This document shows, one piece after another, positions 25,543 to 33,954 of a stretch of 64,000 bases of DNA (the first letter of the stretch is position 1; the number at the start of each line of letters is the position of its first letter). The notes under the pieces were generated by a model, which saw only the letters and a list, made by a program, of their open reading frames with translations, searched no databases and had not been told where the DNA came from. The translations under genes were made by a program, and so were the position numbers. The DNA comes from Corynebacterium meridianum (lineage in GTDB: Bacteria; Actinomycetota; Actinomycetes; Mycobacteriales; Mycobacteriaceae): assembly GCF_016342265.1 (NCBI RefSeq), contig NZ_JAEIOS010000013.1, positions 248,001 to 312,000 of the forward strand, in the 5' to 3' direction.

Positions 25543-26343
25543 ATGTCCGCACCGCCCGTCACCCTCACCAACCCGTCCCGCCCCCGGGTCGGTGCACACC
25601 CGGCCGCGTCCGGAAGGGAAACGGACCTGGGGCGAAAACGCCGGGCCCGGAGAATCAACCGGACACTCGCCGTCGGATACCCCGACGCACGCTGTGACCT
25701 GGAGTTCTCATCCCCGCTCGAACTCCTCGTCGCCACCGTCCTCAGCGCACAGACCACCGATGTCCGCGTCAACCAGGTGACCCCGCACCTGTTCGCCGCA
25801 TTTCCGGCGGCAGACGACTACGCCGGCGCGGAACCGGAACGGATCGAGGAGATCATCCGACCGACCGGGTTCTTCCGCGCCAAGACGCGCAGCCTCATCG
25901 GGCTGGGACAGGCGCTCGTAGACAACCACGACGGCGAGGTTCCCGACACGCTCGAGGAACTCGTGAAACTCCCCGGGGTGGGGAGGAAAACCGCGAACGT
26001 GGTGCTCGGTGACGCTTTCGGGGTACCCGGAATCACGGTGGACACCCACCTCGGTCGCCTGGCTCGCAGGATGATGATGACCACCAACGAGGACCCGGTG
26101 AAGGTCGAGAGTGACCTCGCCGAACTCATCGAGCGTCGCGAATGGACGGTGTTCTCCCACCGGATGATCTGGCACGGACGCCGGGTCTGCCACTCCCGCA
26201 AACCCGCGTGCGGAGCCTGTTTCCTCGCCGCGGACTGCCCCTCTTTCGGTGCTGCTGGGCCGACCGAGCCCGACGTCGCCGCGCGCCTGATCAGCAGCGA
26301 GAACCGTGAACACCTGCTGGACCTCGCGGGGGTCGGCGAATGA
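25543..26343 (+). CDS. nth: Endonuclease III (DNA glycosylase/AP lyase)
   Basis: 266 residues. Helix-hairpin-helix [12 protein letters not shown] with the catalytic Lys (about residue 149), catalytic Asp in VDTHLGRL (about 167), and the [4Fe-4S] cysteines in [17 protein letters not shown] (C-x6-C-x2-C-x5-C). Removes oxidised pyrimidines in base-excision repair. ATG 25543 follows a TACAGT -10-like hexamer by seven or eight bases, suggesting a leaderless mRNA; GTG 25534 is in frame. First gene of the nth-TlpA-NUDIX-MarP operon; overlaps the next gene by four bases. Confidence 0.96.
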   Translation: MSAPPVTLTNPSRPRVGAHPAASGRETDLGRKRRARRINRTLAVGYPDARCDLEFSSPLELLVATVLSAQTTDVRVNQVTPHLFAAFPAADDYAGAEPERIEEIIRPTGFFRAKTRSLIGLGQALVDNHDGEVPDTLEELVKLPGVGRKTANVVLGDAFGVPGITVDTHLGRLARRMMMTTNEDPVKVESDLAELIERREWTVFSHRMIWHGRRVCHSRKPACGACFLAADCPSFGAAGPTEPDVAARLISSENREHLLDLAGVGE

Positions 26344-26939
26344 GCCGCCGCACGATGTGGGGGATGGTGGCAGGCATCATCCTCACCCTGCTCGTGGTGC
26401 TCGCTGTTCCGGTCATGCTCCGTGCCGTCAACGACCCCGTCGGGGACACCCCCGCGACCGGGACCGGCGACAATCCCACGGCCACGCAGGCGACCGTCGA
26501 TCCCGACACCCTCGCCGGACGAACAGCCTGCCCCGGGCCGACCGTCGCCGGGGTCGATCTCGACTGCCTCGGGGACACCGGCCCCGCACCCGCCGAGACC
26601 CGACCGACGGTCGCCGTCGTCTGGGCCTGGTGGTGTGCTCCCTGCAGGGACGAGATGCCACTGTTCGAGACCTTCGCGGAACAGCACCCCGACTACACCG
26701 TCGCCGGAATTCATGCCGACAGCGCGCCCGCCGCCGGCGTCGCCAAGCTGGATGAGTGGGGGATCGGACTGCCCAGCTACACTGACCCCCACGGGACCTT
26801 CGCCGGCAGCCTCGGATTACCGGGGGTCGTACCGGTGACCGTGGTCACCGACGCCACCGGCTCCGTCCGTGGCACCTTCCCCCGGACGTTCACCAGCGTC
26901 CGCGAGATCAACGACGCAGTGGAAGAGGCACTCTCTTGA
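26340..26939 (+). CDS. Membrane-anchored thioredoxin-like (TlpA/ResA-type) protein
   Basis: 199 residues: N-terminal signal-anchor helix ([22 protein letters not shown]), a disordered linker, and a thioredoxin fold with the active site WWCAPC (near residue 100) and the cis-Pro in GVVPVTVV. It likely reduces or isomerises disulfides outside the membrane. Same position as Rv3673c in mycobacteria. Overlaps nth by ATGA and the NUDIX gene by TTGA. A further Cys pair (ACPGP, LDCLG) lies before the active site. Confidence 0.9.
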   Translation: MSRRTMWGMVAGIILTLLVVLAVPVMLRAVNDPVGDTPATGTGDNPTATQATVDPDTLAGRTACPGPTVAGVDLDCLGDTGPAPAETRPTVAVVWAWWCAPCRDEMPLFETFAEQHPDYTVAGIHADSAPAAGVAKLDEWGIGLPSYTDPHGTFAGSLGLPGVVPVTVVTDATGSVRGTFPRTFTSVREINDAVEEALS

Positions 26940-27709
26940 GCGATCGCACCGCCGCCGACCGCGGGGCGCGGAACCCTCAGATACCGACCGTCCCTGACCG
27001 GCCCGGCACCAACACCGACCTGATGCCGCACGCCGCTCCCGTCTGGATGCGCAGACTGGTCGACGGCGTCACCTCCGGCGAGCTCCACCGGGGGCTACCG
27101 GACAGCTCCCGCTCCGGCGGAGACCACGACCGTCGCGCCGCGGTCCTCATGCTCTTCTCCGGTGCCGAGACCTCGGCCGAACTACCCAACGACGCGGCGA
27201 TACTCCTGACCCACAGGTCCCCGACGATGCGCTCCCACTCGGGCCAGATAGCCTTCCCCGGCGGCAGGGTCGACCCCGGTGACGTCAACGCCGTGGACTG
27301 TGCCCTCCGTGAGGCCTGGGAGGAAACCGGGCTCGACCGCACGAGCACGACCCCGCTCGCCCAACTCGACGACGTCCACATCCGTGCCTCCGGATACCCC
27401 GTCCATCCCATCGTCGCCCACTGGCACACGCGCACACCGGTGGGTGTGGTCAGCCCCGACGAAGCGGACGAGGTGTTCGAGGTGCCCCTCATGCACCTCA
27501 CCGATCCGGCGAACCGGCTCACCGTCGGCTGGAGGAACTGGCGGGGGCCCGCGTTCACCGTCGACGGATTCCTCGTCTGGGGATTCACCGCGGGCCTGCT
27601 CAACGCCTCCCTCCACCAGGCCGGGTGGGACAACCCCTGGGACCGCGACACGGTACACGACCTCCACGACGCACTCGCGCGCTCACGCAATAATGAGAGG
27701 CTGCTGTAG
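26936..27709 (+). CDS. NUDIX hydrolase, CoA pyrophosphatase-like
   Basis: 257 residues from TTG 26936, overlapping the previous stop. UPF0035/CoA-type pattern: LLTHRSPTMRSHSGQIAFPGGRVD before the NUDIX box GGRVDPGDVNAVDCALREAWEETGL. The Glu usually at the first box position is Asp, but REAWEE is intact. Family members hydrolyse CoA and derivatives to phosphopantetheine and 3',5'-ADP. Homologous to Rv3672c at the same place. An N-terminal extension of ~35 residues is not conserved. Confidence 0.9.
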   Translation: MSDRTAADRGARNPQIPTVPDRPGTNTDLMPHAAPVWMRRLVDGVTSGELHRGLPDSSRSGGDHDRRAAVLMLFSGAETSAELPNDAAILLTHRSPTMRSHSGQIAFPGGRVDPGDVNAVDCALREAWEETGLDRTSTTPLAQLDDVHIRASGYPVHPIVAHWHTRTPVGVVSPDEADEVFEVPLMHLTDPANRLTVGWRNWRGPAFTVDGFLVWGFTAGLLNASLHQAGWDNPWDRDTVHDLHDALARSRNNERLL

Positions 27710-27791
27710 CCGACACCCGTTCCAGCCAGTAGCCAGTCCAGTACCACCCCGCCACCCCACCCGGGGAACCAACCAAGGAAGAACCCGCGAA

Positions 27792-28988
27792 GTGACAGAG
27801 TCCCCGCAGCTTGTCGTTGACGGCATACTCGTCACCCTCGTGATCATCTCGCTCTGGGGCGGATGGCGTCAGGGTGCGTTCGCATCGGTCCTCTCCACCG
27901 TCGGCGTGTTCGCAGGCCTCATCTGCGGTGCCGCCCTCGCTCCCGTCGTGATGAGCTACACCGACTCCACCGCGCTCCGGTACCTCTACGCCCTCGGCAC
28001 GGTGCTCGTGCTCGTCGCCCTCGGGAATCTCGTCGGCGGCGTCACCGGTTCGGCCCTCCGCGAATCCGCCCGCTTCCGGCACACCCTGGTCATCGACTCG
28101 ATCATCGGCGCGATCTTCCAGGTCATCGCCACGCTCATCGTGACCTGGCTCGTCGCCAGCACCCTGGCGACGGGAATCACCGGGCCCATCGCCCGGGGCC
28201 TGCGGAACTCGGTCGTCCTCAACATCGTCGACCGCTCCACCCCGGACGCCCTCGACACCCTGCCGGACAAGATCTCCGCGATGCTCAACGACACGGGACT
28301 TCCGCCGATGATCTCCCCGTTCGAGGGACGGGTGAAACACGTCGATGCACCGGCACCCGAGGTCAGCGATCCGGCGCTCGTGGCGGATCTGCAACCCAGC
28401 GTCATCCACGTGTTGGGCGATGCCCACCAGTGTCGCCGCCGCCTCATGGGCTCGGGATTCGTGGCGGCCCCCGACCTCGTCATCACCAACGCGCACGTCG
28501 TCGCGGGAACCGATGCGGTGCTCCTTGACACCGCGCTCGGTGTCAAGGAGGCCCGCGTCGTCTTCTACGACCCCGCCGAGGACATCGCGGTACTGCGCGC
28601 CGACAACCTCGATCTCCCTCCGCTGCGGTGGGCGAGCGAGCCCGCGGTCAGCGGGGAGGAGACGATCGTGATGGGATACCCGGAGTCGGGCCCCTTCGAG
28701 GCGGCCCCAGCCCGTGTCCGGGAGCGCCTCACCATCAACGGTCCGGACATCTACGCCACGGGGCGCGTCGAGCGCGAGGCGTACACCGTCCGCGGCACGA
28801 TCCGTCAGGGAAACTCGGGCGGCCCCATGGTCAACAACCGGGGAGAGGTCCTCGGCGTCGTGTTCGGTGCCGCCACGGAGACCACCGACGTCGGTTACAC
28901 CCTGACCGCCGAGGAGGTCCGCGGCAGAATCGGCGACATCACCCGGCTGACTGAGCCGGTGGACACCCGGGAATGCGTGGTCCGCTGA
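27792..28988 (+). CDS. marP: Membrane serine protease MarP-like
   Basis: 398 residues from GTG 27792, with AGGAAG about 12 bases upstream; the frame is open upstream but as a shadow of the NUDIX gene. Four membrane helices (residues ~8-160, CvpA-like: VDGILVTLVIISLWGGWRQG) precede a chymotrypsin-fold domain outside the membrane. The triad is His about 235 (TNAHVV), Asp about 264 (EDIAVL) and Ser about 342 (GNSGGP), nearly the same numbers as mycobacterial MarP (Rv3671c), which is needed for acid resistance and acts on cell-wall hydrolase RipA. A Cys in QCRRRLM and one at the end (TRECVVR) could form the known redox disulfide. Last gene of the nth operon. Confidence 0.93.
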   Translation: MTESPQLVVDGILVTLVIISLWGGWRQGAFASVLSTVGVFAGLICGAALAPVVMSYTDSTALRYLYALGTVLVLVALGNLVGGVTGSALRESARFRHTLVIDSIIGAIFQVIATLIVTWLVASTLATGITGPIARGLRNSVVLNIVDRSTPDALDTLPDKISAMLNDTGLPPMISPFEGRVKHVDAPAPEVSDPALVADLQPSVIHVLGDAHQCRRRLMGSGFVAAPDLVITNAHVVAGTDAVLLDTALGVKEARVVFYDPAEDIAVLRADNLDLPPLRWASEPAVSGEETIVMGYPESGPFEAAPARVRERLTINGPDIYATGRVEREAYTVRGTIRQGNSGGPMVNNRGEVLGVVFGAATETTDVGYTLTAEEVRGRIGDITRLTEPVDTRECVVR

Positions 28989-29065
28989 CCGGGCGGATCA
29001 TGTCTGCCGCGGGTACCGTCGATCCGTTGAGCACCCGGTAGTGCACCGGGGTGATGCGGGGTCCG

Positions 29066-29992
29066 CTACCGCGCGTCGCCCGGGTCGCGCAGGAAGTCGA
29101 GGACGACGCGGGTGAAACCGGCCGGGTCCTCGATGTGGGGGAGGTTCTTTGTCCCCGGGACAGTGACCTGCGTCCAGGCGCCATCCGTCCGGCGGGAGTT
29201 CCGGGTCGCCAGGGCCCGCCACGTCCCGTTGAACGCGCTGATCCACAGCACAGGTGCCTCAACCCTGGTGGAGACCCATTTCGGGGGAAGCTGCGCCATC
29301 TCGAGACGGGCGTTACGCATCATCGCGGGCCCCGTGTTGTCGATGCGTGCCGCCTGGGTACGCAGCTCGAGGTACTCGGCGAAGCGCTGCGTGCGGTGGA
29401 AGGATGCGGAGGTGTCCGCCGCGAGATCGAACCGGGCCAGATCCACGGGATCGGGAGCCAGCCGGGCAGGAAAACGTACGGCGATTCCCCTGGTCAGGGG
29501 TACCGTGTGCTGCCAGAACCTCGCTGCGATGACCCGGTTCATCTCGATGGGGTGTGACGCCGAGACCGAGACGAGCGCGTTGACGCACTGGGGGTAGTTG
29601 GCGGCCAGTGTCCAGGCGACGGCACCGCCGGTCCCGGAACCGACGACGATCGCGCCGGAGTCGCTGAGCGAATCGATGACGTCGGAGATGTCGCCGACGG
29701 CGTAGCGGAGTTCGTATTCGCGGGGTGGTTTATCGGACATTCCGTACCCGCGCATGTCGACGGCCGCGACCCGGTAGCCGGCGTCGGCGAGTGGCTGCAT
29801 GACCTCGCGCCACTCGAACCAGCCGCCGAAGGCGCCGTGCAGCAGGATCATCAGCGGGGCGCCCGGATCACCGAGCGTCGCCACGTGGAAACGCATGCCG
29901 CGGGCGTAGACCCGGCCGTGCGTCCACGGGCCGTCGAGGGCTACCACCGACGGCGGATTCGGCTTCCCCTTCTTCCGGAACAAGCGATTCAC
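29066..29992 (-). CDS. Alpha/beta-hydrolase-fold protein, EphE position, nucleophile missing
   Basis: 308 residues from GTG 29992, chosen because GGAGAGGA lies right upstream. The oxyanion line ILLHGAFGGWFEW and the helix VAAVDMRGYGMSDKP are intact, and the late His is in LPHIEDP. But the nucleophile elbow, normally G-x-S/D-x-G, reads VVGSGTGG, so a Gly stands where Ser or Asp should be, and the acid loop (VLWISAFNGTW) has no clear Asp. The place next to MarP matches epoxide hydrolase EphE (Rv3670). It may be a non-catalytic homologue or use other residues. Convergent with marP. Confidence 0.82.
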   Translation of the reverse strand: MNRLFRKKGKPNPPSVVALDGPWTHGRVYARGMRFHVATLGDPGAPLMILLHGAFGGWFEWREVMQPLADAGYRVAAVDMRGYGMSDKPPREYELRYAVGDISDVIDSLSDSGAIVVGSGTGGAVAWTLAANYPQCVNALVSVSASHPIEMNRVIAARFWQHTVPLTRGIAVRFPARLAPDPVDLARFDLAADTSASFHRTQRFAEYLELRTQAARIDNTGPAMMRNARLEMAQLPPKWVSTRVEAPVLWISAFNGTWRALATRNSRRTDGAWTQVTVPGTKNLPHIEDPAGFTRVVLDFLRDPGDAR

Positions 29993-30030
29993 GTCCTCTC
30001 CGTCGGCGACGACTGGCGATGTGGCTGGAA

Positions 30031-30063
30031 AAACGAGCCCGCCCCGGTGAAGTCCGGGGCGGG
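30031..30063 (-). terminator. Terminator between holin-like and hydrolase genes
   Basis: CCCGCCCCGG (30038-30047) pairs with CCGGGGCGGG (30054-30063). On the minus strand a GTTTTT tract follows the stem, so it ends the holin-like transcript before the hydrolase gene. Confidence 0.8.
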
Positions 30064-30114
30064 AGTGTTCGACCGTCACGCGCAGGCGGCGGTCGGAATG
30101 AACGGGAGCGTTCC

Positions 30115-30624
30115 CTAGGTGAGAAGGCCCTGCCGTGAGGAGGCATCGAGATTCTTCTCGGCCTGTCCCGGGACGAGGGTCTTGAGCTTCTGCACCGAGT
30201 CGATCGTCTGCTTCGGGGCCCCGATCTTCTTCACCTTCTTGTAGCCGATGAAGGCGACCACGGCCGCGATGACGACCATGAGAAGGAATACGATGAGGTA
30301 AGCGGCCCAGCGGTCGAGCCAGATGTTGAGTACCTCGGCGAGGAAGAAGAAAAAGAAGAAGGAGCTGTAGAGTGCGACGACACCGGCGACCGCGAACATG
30401 CCGCCGCCGATCGCGCCCTTCTTGGCTTCCTGCGCGAGTTCCGTCTTGGCGAGTTCGATTTCACCGCGGATCAGGGTGGACATCTGCGCGGTGGCATCGG
30501 AGACCAGGTCACCGATGGAACCCTGGCCGGCTGCACGGGTATCGACATCGGACAGAGGGATGCTGCTCACCTTGGGGGTGAAAGCGTCGTTTCCGTCTGT
30601 GAAAAGGCCGTCAGAGTTGCTCAC
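30115..30624 (-). CDS. Phage holin superfamily III-type (Actinobacterial Holin-X) membrane protein
   Basis: 169 residues from GTG 30624, with GGAGGA 10 bases upstream. Residues 35-65 form an amphipathic helix (SIGDLVSDATAQMSTLIRGEIELAKTELAQEAKKGA), followed by two membrane helices, the first with an unusual run of six Phe (SSFFFFFFLAE), and a basic C-terminal helix (GYKKVKKIGAPKQ). The pattern matches DUF1469/holin-X proteins such as Rv3669, found next to EphE and MarP in mycobacteria. No phage genes are around, so it is a chromosomal gene; its role is unknown. Confidence 0.85.
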   Translation of the reverse strand: MSNSDGLFTDGNDAFTPKVSSIPLSDVDTRAAGQGSIGDLVSDATAQMSTLIRGEIELAKTELAQEAKKGAIGGGMFAVAGVVALYSSFFFFFFLAEVLNIWLDRWAAYLIVFLLMVVIAAVVAFIGYKKVKKIGAPKQTIDSVQKLKTLVPGQAEKNLDASSRQGLLT

Positions 30625-30852
30625 GGTAGGTAGTCCTCCACGTGGGTGAAATATGGGGTGTGCGACGGTGCCGACCGGGTGCACGGGGGTGAACGCTTCT
30701 GGCACTGTCAGTTCAGTTACCGCCAATCGTGCCACGAACACGGGCTTTGTGCGAACTCCGCACTCGGCGCGTCCCCGCGGAAGATGGGGCGTGGCCGCCG
30801 CCGGATCGTCGCTCCGCGGTGGTGGCCCGTGTCCGACGGCTAACCTTGTGTG

Positions 30853-31560
30853 GTGACCGAAAGACCTGATCCACTGGCCCCGCTCCGCCAGCTTCCCGGG
30901 GTCGGGGAATCCACGGTGCGGGCCCGGGAAGCCCTCGCCGCCGTCCACCGTAGGCCCGTCAACCTGCGCCGACCGGAGATAACCGGGGCCGAGGGGGTGC
31001 TCCGGGGCGCCCGCGCGGGGGCGATGATCGACGGTGCCGGTGTGGTTCGTGGGGACCGGGGGGAGGAATCGGAGGTCCTCGCCCGGCACATCGACGTCTA
31101 CAGCGTCCTCGCCCCGGAGTTCGTCCAGGACACCGCGCGCGTATTCCTCCGGTCGCCACTCCAGGTGCTGGCGCGGATGGATGTGCTCGCCGGGGGAACC
31201 GGTCGCCCGGAACGCGCTGTCGGGGAGCTTTCGGTCCTGGCGGCCACTGTGACCTCCGGGGCTGATCCGGACCTCCTTCCGGGGATCGTCCACGGCCAGC
31301 TGCTGTCGACCTCGGCATTCGGTGCACGTACCGGTGTCGTCGCGAGGGCGGCCTCCCGACTCGCCGCGGTCGCGGGTGGTTTTGATCCCCGTGGACTGGC
31401 GGTGCCGGAACCGTGGCTCAACCGGCACCGGGCGGAGTACCTGGCGGCCGGGGAATCATTCGGATCCGGGGCCGGGGGCGTCGGACGCTTCCTCGTCCTG
31501 CACATGCGGTCCTATCAGGCGGGGGCCGAGGAGGCGGAGGGTATCGCTGCGGCATTGTGA
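30853..31560 (+). CDS. Conserved actinobacterial protein of unknown function (Rv3662c position)
   Basis: About 235 residues, Ala/Arg-rich and mostly helical, with no membrane segment or known catalytic motif. Conserved-looking parts are VLARHIDVYSVLAPEFVQDTARVFLRSPLQVLARMDVL and SRLAAVAGGFDPRGLAVPEPWL. It stands where Rv3662c stands in mycobacteria (beside the HAD gene); homologues are often labelled oxidoreductase, but no nucleotide-binding motif is seen here. A TAACCT hexamer at 30841-30846 suggests a leaderless start at GTG 30853 (or 30850). Function not assigned. Confidence 0.75.
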   Translation: MTERPDPLAPLRQLPGVGESTVRAREALAAVHRRPVNLRRPEITGAEGVLRGARAGAMIDGAGVVRGDRGEESEVLARHIDVYSVLAPEFVQDTARVFLRSPLQVLARMDVLAGGTGRPERAVGELSVLAATVTSGADPDLLPGIVHGQLLSTSAFGARTGVVARAASRLAAVAGGFDPRGLAVPEPWLNRHRAEYLAAGESFGSGAGGVGRFLVLHMRSYQAGAEEAEGIAAAL

Positions 31561-31619
31561 GCCGGTGCGTGCGGGGGAGTGCGGCGAAACGCGGGATCGA
31601 CGGCCCGCGGTGGTGCGGT

Positions 31620-32435
31620 TCAGGCGCGGGCGCGACGGGCGAGCCAGAATCCGCCCACCGTGACCGCGGCGATGCCGGCTGCGATGCCGGTCCCGATCCC
31701 GACGTCACGGGTGCTCGGCATCTGGAAGAGGGGCTCGGGGTTCTTGAAGCTGCGGATCTCCCAACCACGCTGCAGTGCCGCCTTCTTCAGGGGACGGTCG
31801 GGGTTGACCGCGACCGCGTTCCCGACCGACTCCAGCATGGGGATGTCCGTGGCGGAATCGGAGTAGGCGAAACTCCGGTCCAGATCGTAGGAGTGCTCGC
31901 GGGCGAGTTCCTGGAGGGCCCTGCGCTTCGCGTCACCCTTGCAGTAGAACAGGACCTCACCGGTGAACTTGCCGTTCTCCGTACCCAACCGGGTGGTGAC
32001 GATCTTCTGCACCCCCAGCTCACGGGCGATCGGTTCGACGAGTTCCGCCGCTGACGCCGAGATGATGATGACGTCGTGGCCGAGGGCACGGTGATGCCCG
32101 ATGAGCTCCCGGGCCTCGGCGTAGATGGCCGGGGTGACCACCGAGTGGAGGGTGTCCTCGACGATGGAGCGGACCTGTTCGACGTCCCATCCGGCGACCA
32201 TCGCGGCGAGCTGATCCCGGGTGGAGTCCATCTGTTCGGAGGAGTGCCCGGCGACCATGTAGGTGGACTGGGCCAGTGTCATCCGGAGGGCCTCCGCCGG
32301 GGTGATCAGGCCGTTGTTCATGAATTCGCGGCCGTATGCGTAGGCCGATGAGGTCGCGATGACCGTCTTGTCCAGATCGAAGAATGCCGCCACCGGGGAC
32401 GCGGCGGCGTTCGGGGTCGGGCTCTGCTCAGGCAC
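31620..32435 (-). CDS. HAD-superfamily phosphatase (SerB/HAD-IB type) with C-terminal membrane helix
   Basis: 271 residues. HAD motif I AFFDLDKTVI (nucleophile Asp ~21), motif II IIISAS, motif III Lys in FYCKGDAKR, motif IV YSDSATDIPML. A C-terminal hydrophobic helix (GIGTGIAAGIAAVTVGGFWLA) plus basic tail anchors it to the membrane. Same place as Rv3661 in mycobacteria, divergent from the 6C RNA and ssd. HAD-IB members are phosphoserine or lysophosphatidate phosphatases; the substrate here is unknown. Start is GTG 32435; a 15-bp palindrome lies 36 bases upstream. Confidence 0.88.
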   Translation of the reverse strand: MPEQSPTPNAAASPVAAFFDLDKTVIATSSAYAYGREFMNNGLITPAEALRMTLAQSTYMVAGHSSEQMDSTRDQLAAMVAGWDVEQVRSIVEDTLHSVVTPAIYAEARELIGHHRALGHDVIIISASAAELVEPIARELGVQKIVTTRLGTENGKFTGEVLFYCKGDAKRRALQELAREHSYDLDRSFAYSDSATDIPMLESVGNAVAVNPDRPLKKAALQRGWEIRSFKNPEPLFQMPSTRDVGIGTGIAAGIAAVTVGGFWLARRARA

Positions 32436-32470
32436 GGGGACCAGTCTAGCTTCATCATGGGTGGAAGAAC

Positions 32471-32485
32471 CACAGCTGAGCTGTG
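32471..32485. promoter_or_regulatory. 15-bp perfect palindrome upstream of the HAD gene
   Basis: CACAGCTGAGCTGTG is a perfect 7-1-7 palindrome, 36 bases before the HAD start and next to a TAAATT -10-like hexamer on the minus strand (32511-32506). It looks like an operator for a dimeric regulator. Confidence 0.4.
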
Positions 32486-32632
32486 ACTGCTGGGGCTGGT
32501 GTGAATTTAGGGGGTAGATGTGGCTCTCCTTCCGCGATCCGGTCCGGCGCGGTCCGATGCCGCGTTCCCTGTGCCGTCTATCGCCCGGGAACCCGGGGCG
32601 GTTACATGTCCCCGGTCCGGGATCCGACGGTG

Positions 32633-32686
32633 TTGAACCCGGTCAATGTCTGTGTCATACTTGCCTGTGCTGGGCCCCGATATACT
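32633..32686 (+). promoter_or_regulatory. Promoter region of the 6C RNA
   Basis: TTGAAC (32633-32638) and CATACT (32656-32661) are 17 bases apart, and a second hexamer TATACT lies at 32681-32686, seven bases before the predicted 5' end of the small RNA. The TATACT box is the more likely -10 for the RNA. Confidence 0.6.
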
Positions 32687-32692
32687 GTGCGG

Positions 32693-32768
32693 CCCGCCCC
32701 GGTCACACCCCCCCGAGACCGGGTTACGACGGCCCGCGTAACACCCCCCGATACGCGGGCCGTCCCCA
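32693..32768 (+). ncRNA. 6C small RNA (B11-type)
   Basis: Two stem-loops with near-identical C-rich loops. Stem 1: CCCGGTC (32698-32704) with GACCGGG (32717-32723), loop ACACCCCCCCGA. Stem 2: ACGGCCCGCGTA (32729-32740) with TACGCGGGCCGT (32752-32763), a perfect 12-bp stem, loop ACACCCCCCGA. Two hairpins whose loops carry six or more C is the definition of the actinobacterial 6C RNA family, and the location between the HAD gene and ssd is where 6C/B11 lies in Mycobacterium (between Rv3660c and Rv3661). There the C loops pair with G-rich mRNA sites and affect growth and cell division. Stem 2 may also be the terminator. The 5' end is estimated from TATACT at 32681. Confidence 0.9.
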
Positions 32769-32901
32769 TGTCTCCACCCGGCTGACCCAAGTGTCCGGTG
32801 TTGTCGGCAGCTGTTGAATTCCCCTCCGGGGTGAGTCGTTGTCCACAGCGGCCCCGGGGTACCGTGGTCGTGCTCCGTACGGGCGGGTGAAGCTCACCGG
32901 T

Positions 32902-33954
32902 ATGAGCGCAACCGACAGCCCCATCCTCGTGGCGGTCTCCGACCCCGTCCTCCACCCGGAGGCCGTCCACGTCGCCACCGTCACGGGTCGGCCTGTGATC
33001 GACACGCTCGATCCGAAGGAGATCGCCAGGCACACACCAAGGGTCGGGGCGGTGCTCGTCGACGCCGGAGGGTCCGTCCATTTCCGTACCGGACCAAGGC
33101 ATCCGCATCTCTATCTGGTGGCCCCGGACCCGGGGCCCGTCGATTGGCGGGCGGCGATGGCATGCCACGCGGAAGCCGCCCTGCTTCTCCCCGCGCAATC
33201 CCCCGAACTCCTCACCGCGCTCGGCCGGGAGAATGAGACCTCATCCAGCGGCCGGGTGCTCGGCATTCTCGGCGCGGTCGGTGGTTCCGGAGCGAGCACA
33301 CTCGCGGCGGCGGTGGCACGGGAACTCGCCGATGACGCCCCGGTCCTCGTCGATGCGGTCGACAGATCCGGCGGACTGGATCTTCTCCTCTGTCTGGAGG
33401 ACGTGTCCGGGGTGAGATGGCCGGAGATCGATCTCGGCCGCGGTCACGTCGAACTCGCCGAACTGCGGCGGGCGCTGCCCCGCACACCCGACGGAATCGC
33501 GGTTCTCTCCGCGGCGCGCAGCCGGATCGGGGATCCGTTCGTTCTCGATCCTGAGCGGTTGGCCGGAGTGCTGGACTGCATCCGTTCCGGTACCGGAACA
33601 GCCGTCGTCGATCTACCGGCGGGAGCGGTCGGCGCCCGGTGGGCATCCAACCTCTGCGATCTCGTGATACTGGTGGTTCCGGCTGAGGTCCGGGCGGTGG
33701 CCGCAGCGGCCGCACTGACGGCTGATCTCGCCGCGCACCGCACCCCCTGTCACACGGTGCTCCGGCACCGCAGCTGGTCCGGGATGGGCGTCGACGACAT
33801 GGAACGCCTCACGTCGACGGACTGCATCGCGGAATTCGGTCAGGTCGCGGGTCTGCCGAAATCCTGTGAATTACACGGACTCCCGGGACGGACACCCCGG
33901 GTGCTCGCGACAGTGGCCCGGGCGGTCGCCGCGGAACTCCGGGAGCAACCGTGA
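32902..33954 (+). CDS. Septum-site/TadZ-CpaE-like MinD-family ATPase (Ssd)
   Basis: 350 residues from ATG 32902 (GTG 32887 also in frame). An N-terminal receiver-like part (~1-110) leads to a SIMIBI ATPase fold: GILGAVGGSGASTLAAAVA is the deviant Walker A (Lys replaced, as in Ssd), TAVVDLPAGAVG Walker B. Homologous to Rv3660c (ssd), a septum-site-determining protein, and to TadZ/CpaE, which place the Tad pilus machine at the pole. Stop overlaps the tadA start (GTGA), so it opens the tad operon. Confidence 0.85.
   Translation: MSATDSPILVAVSDPVLHPEAVHVATVTGRPVIDTLDPKEIARHTPRVGAVLVDAGGSVHFRTGPRHPHLYLVAPDPGPVDWRAAMACHAEAALLLPAQSPELLTALGRENETSSSGRVLGILGAVGGSGASTLAAAVARELADDAPVLVDAVDRSGGLDLLLCLEDVSGVRWPEIDLGRGHVELAELRRALPRTPDGIAVLSAARSRIGDPFVLDPERLAGVLDCIRSGTGTAVVDLPAGAVGARWASNLCDLVILVVPAEVRAVAAAAALTADLAAHRTPCHTVLRHRSWSGMGVDDMERLTSTDCIAEFGQVAGLPKSCELHGLPGRTPRVLATVARAVAAELREQP

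Noticed and set aside
30115..30624. Prophage remnant suggested by a holin-type protein
   Set aside because: No integrase, capsid, lysin or att-like repeat nearby; the gene belongs to a chromosomal block conserved in mycobacteria.
32698..32763. CRISPR-like repeats from the two similar ACACCCCCC motifs
   Set aside because: Only two copies, each in the loop of a perfect stem; fits 6C RNA and not a repeat-spacer array.
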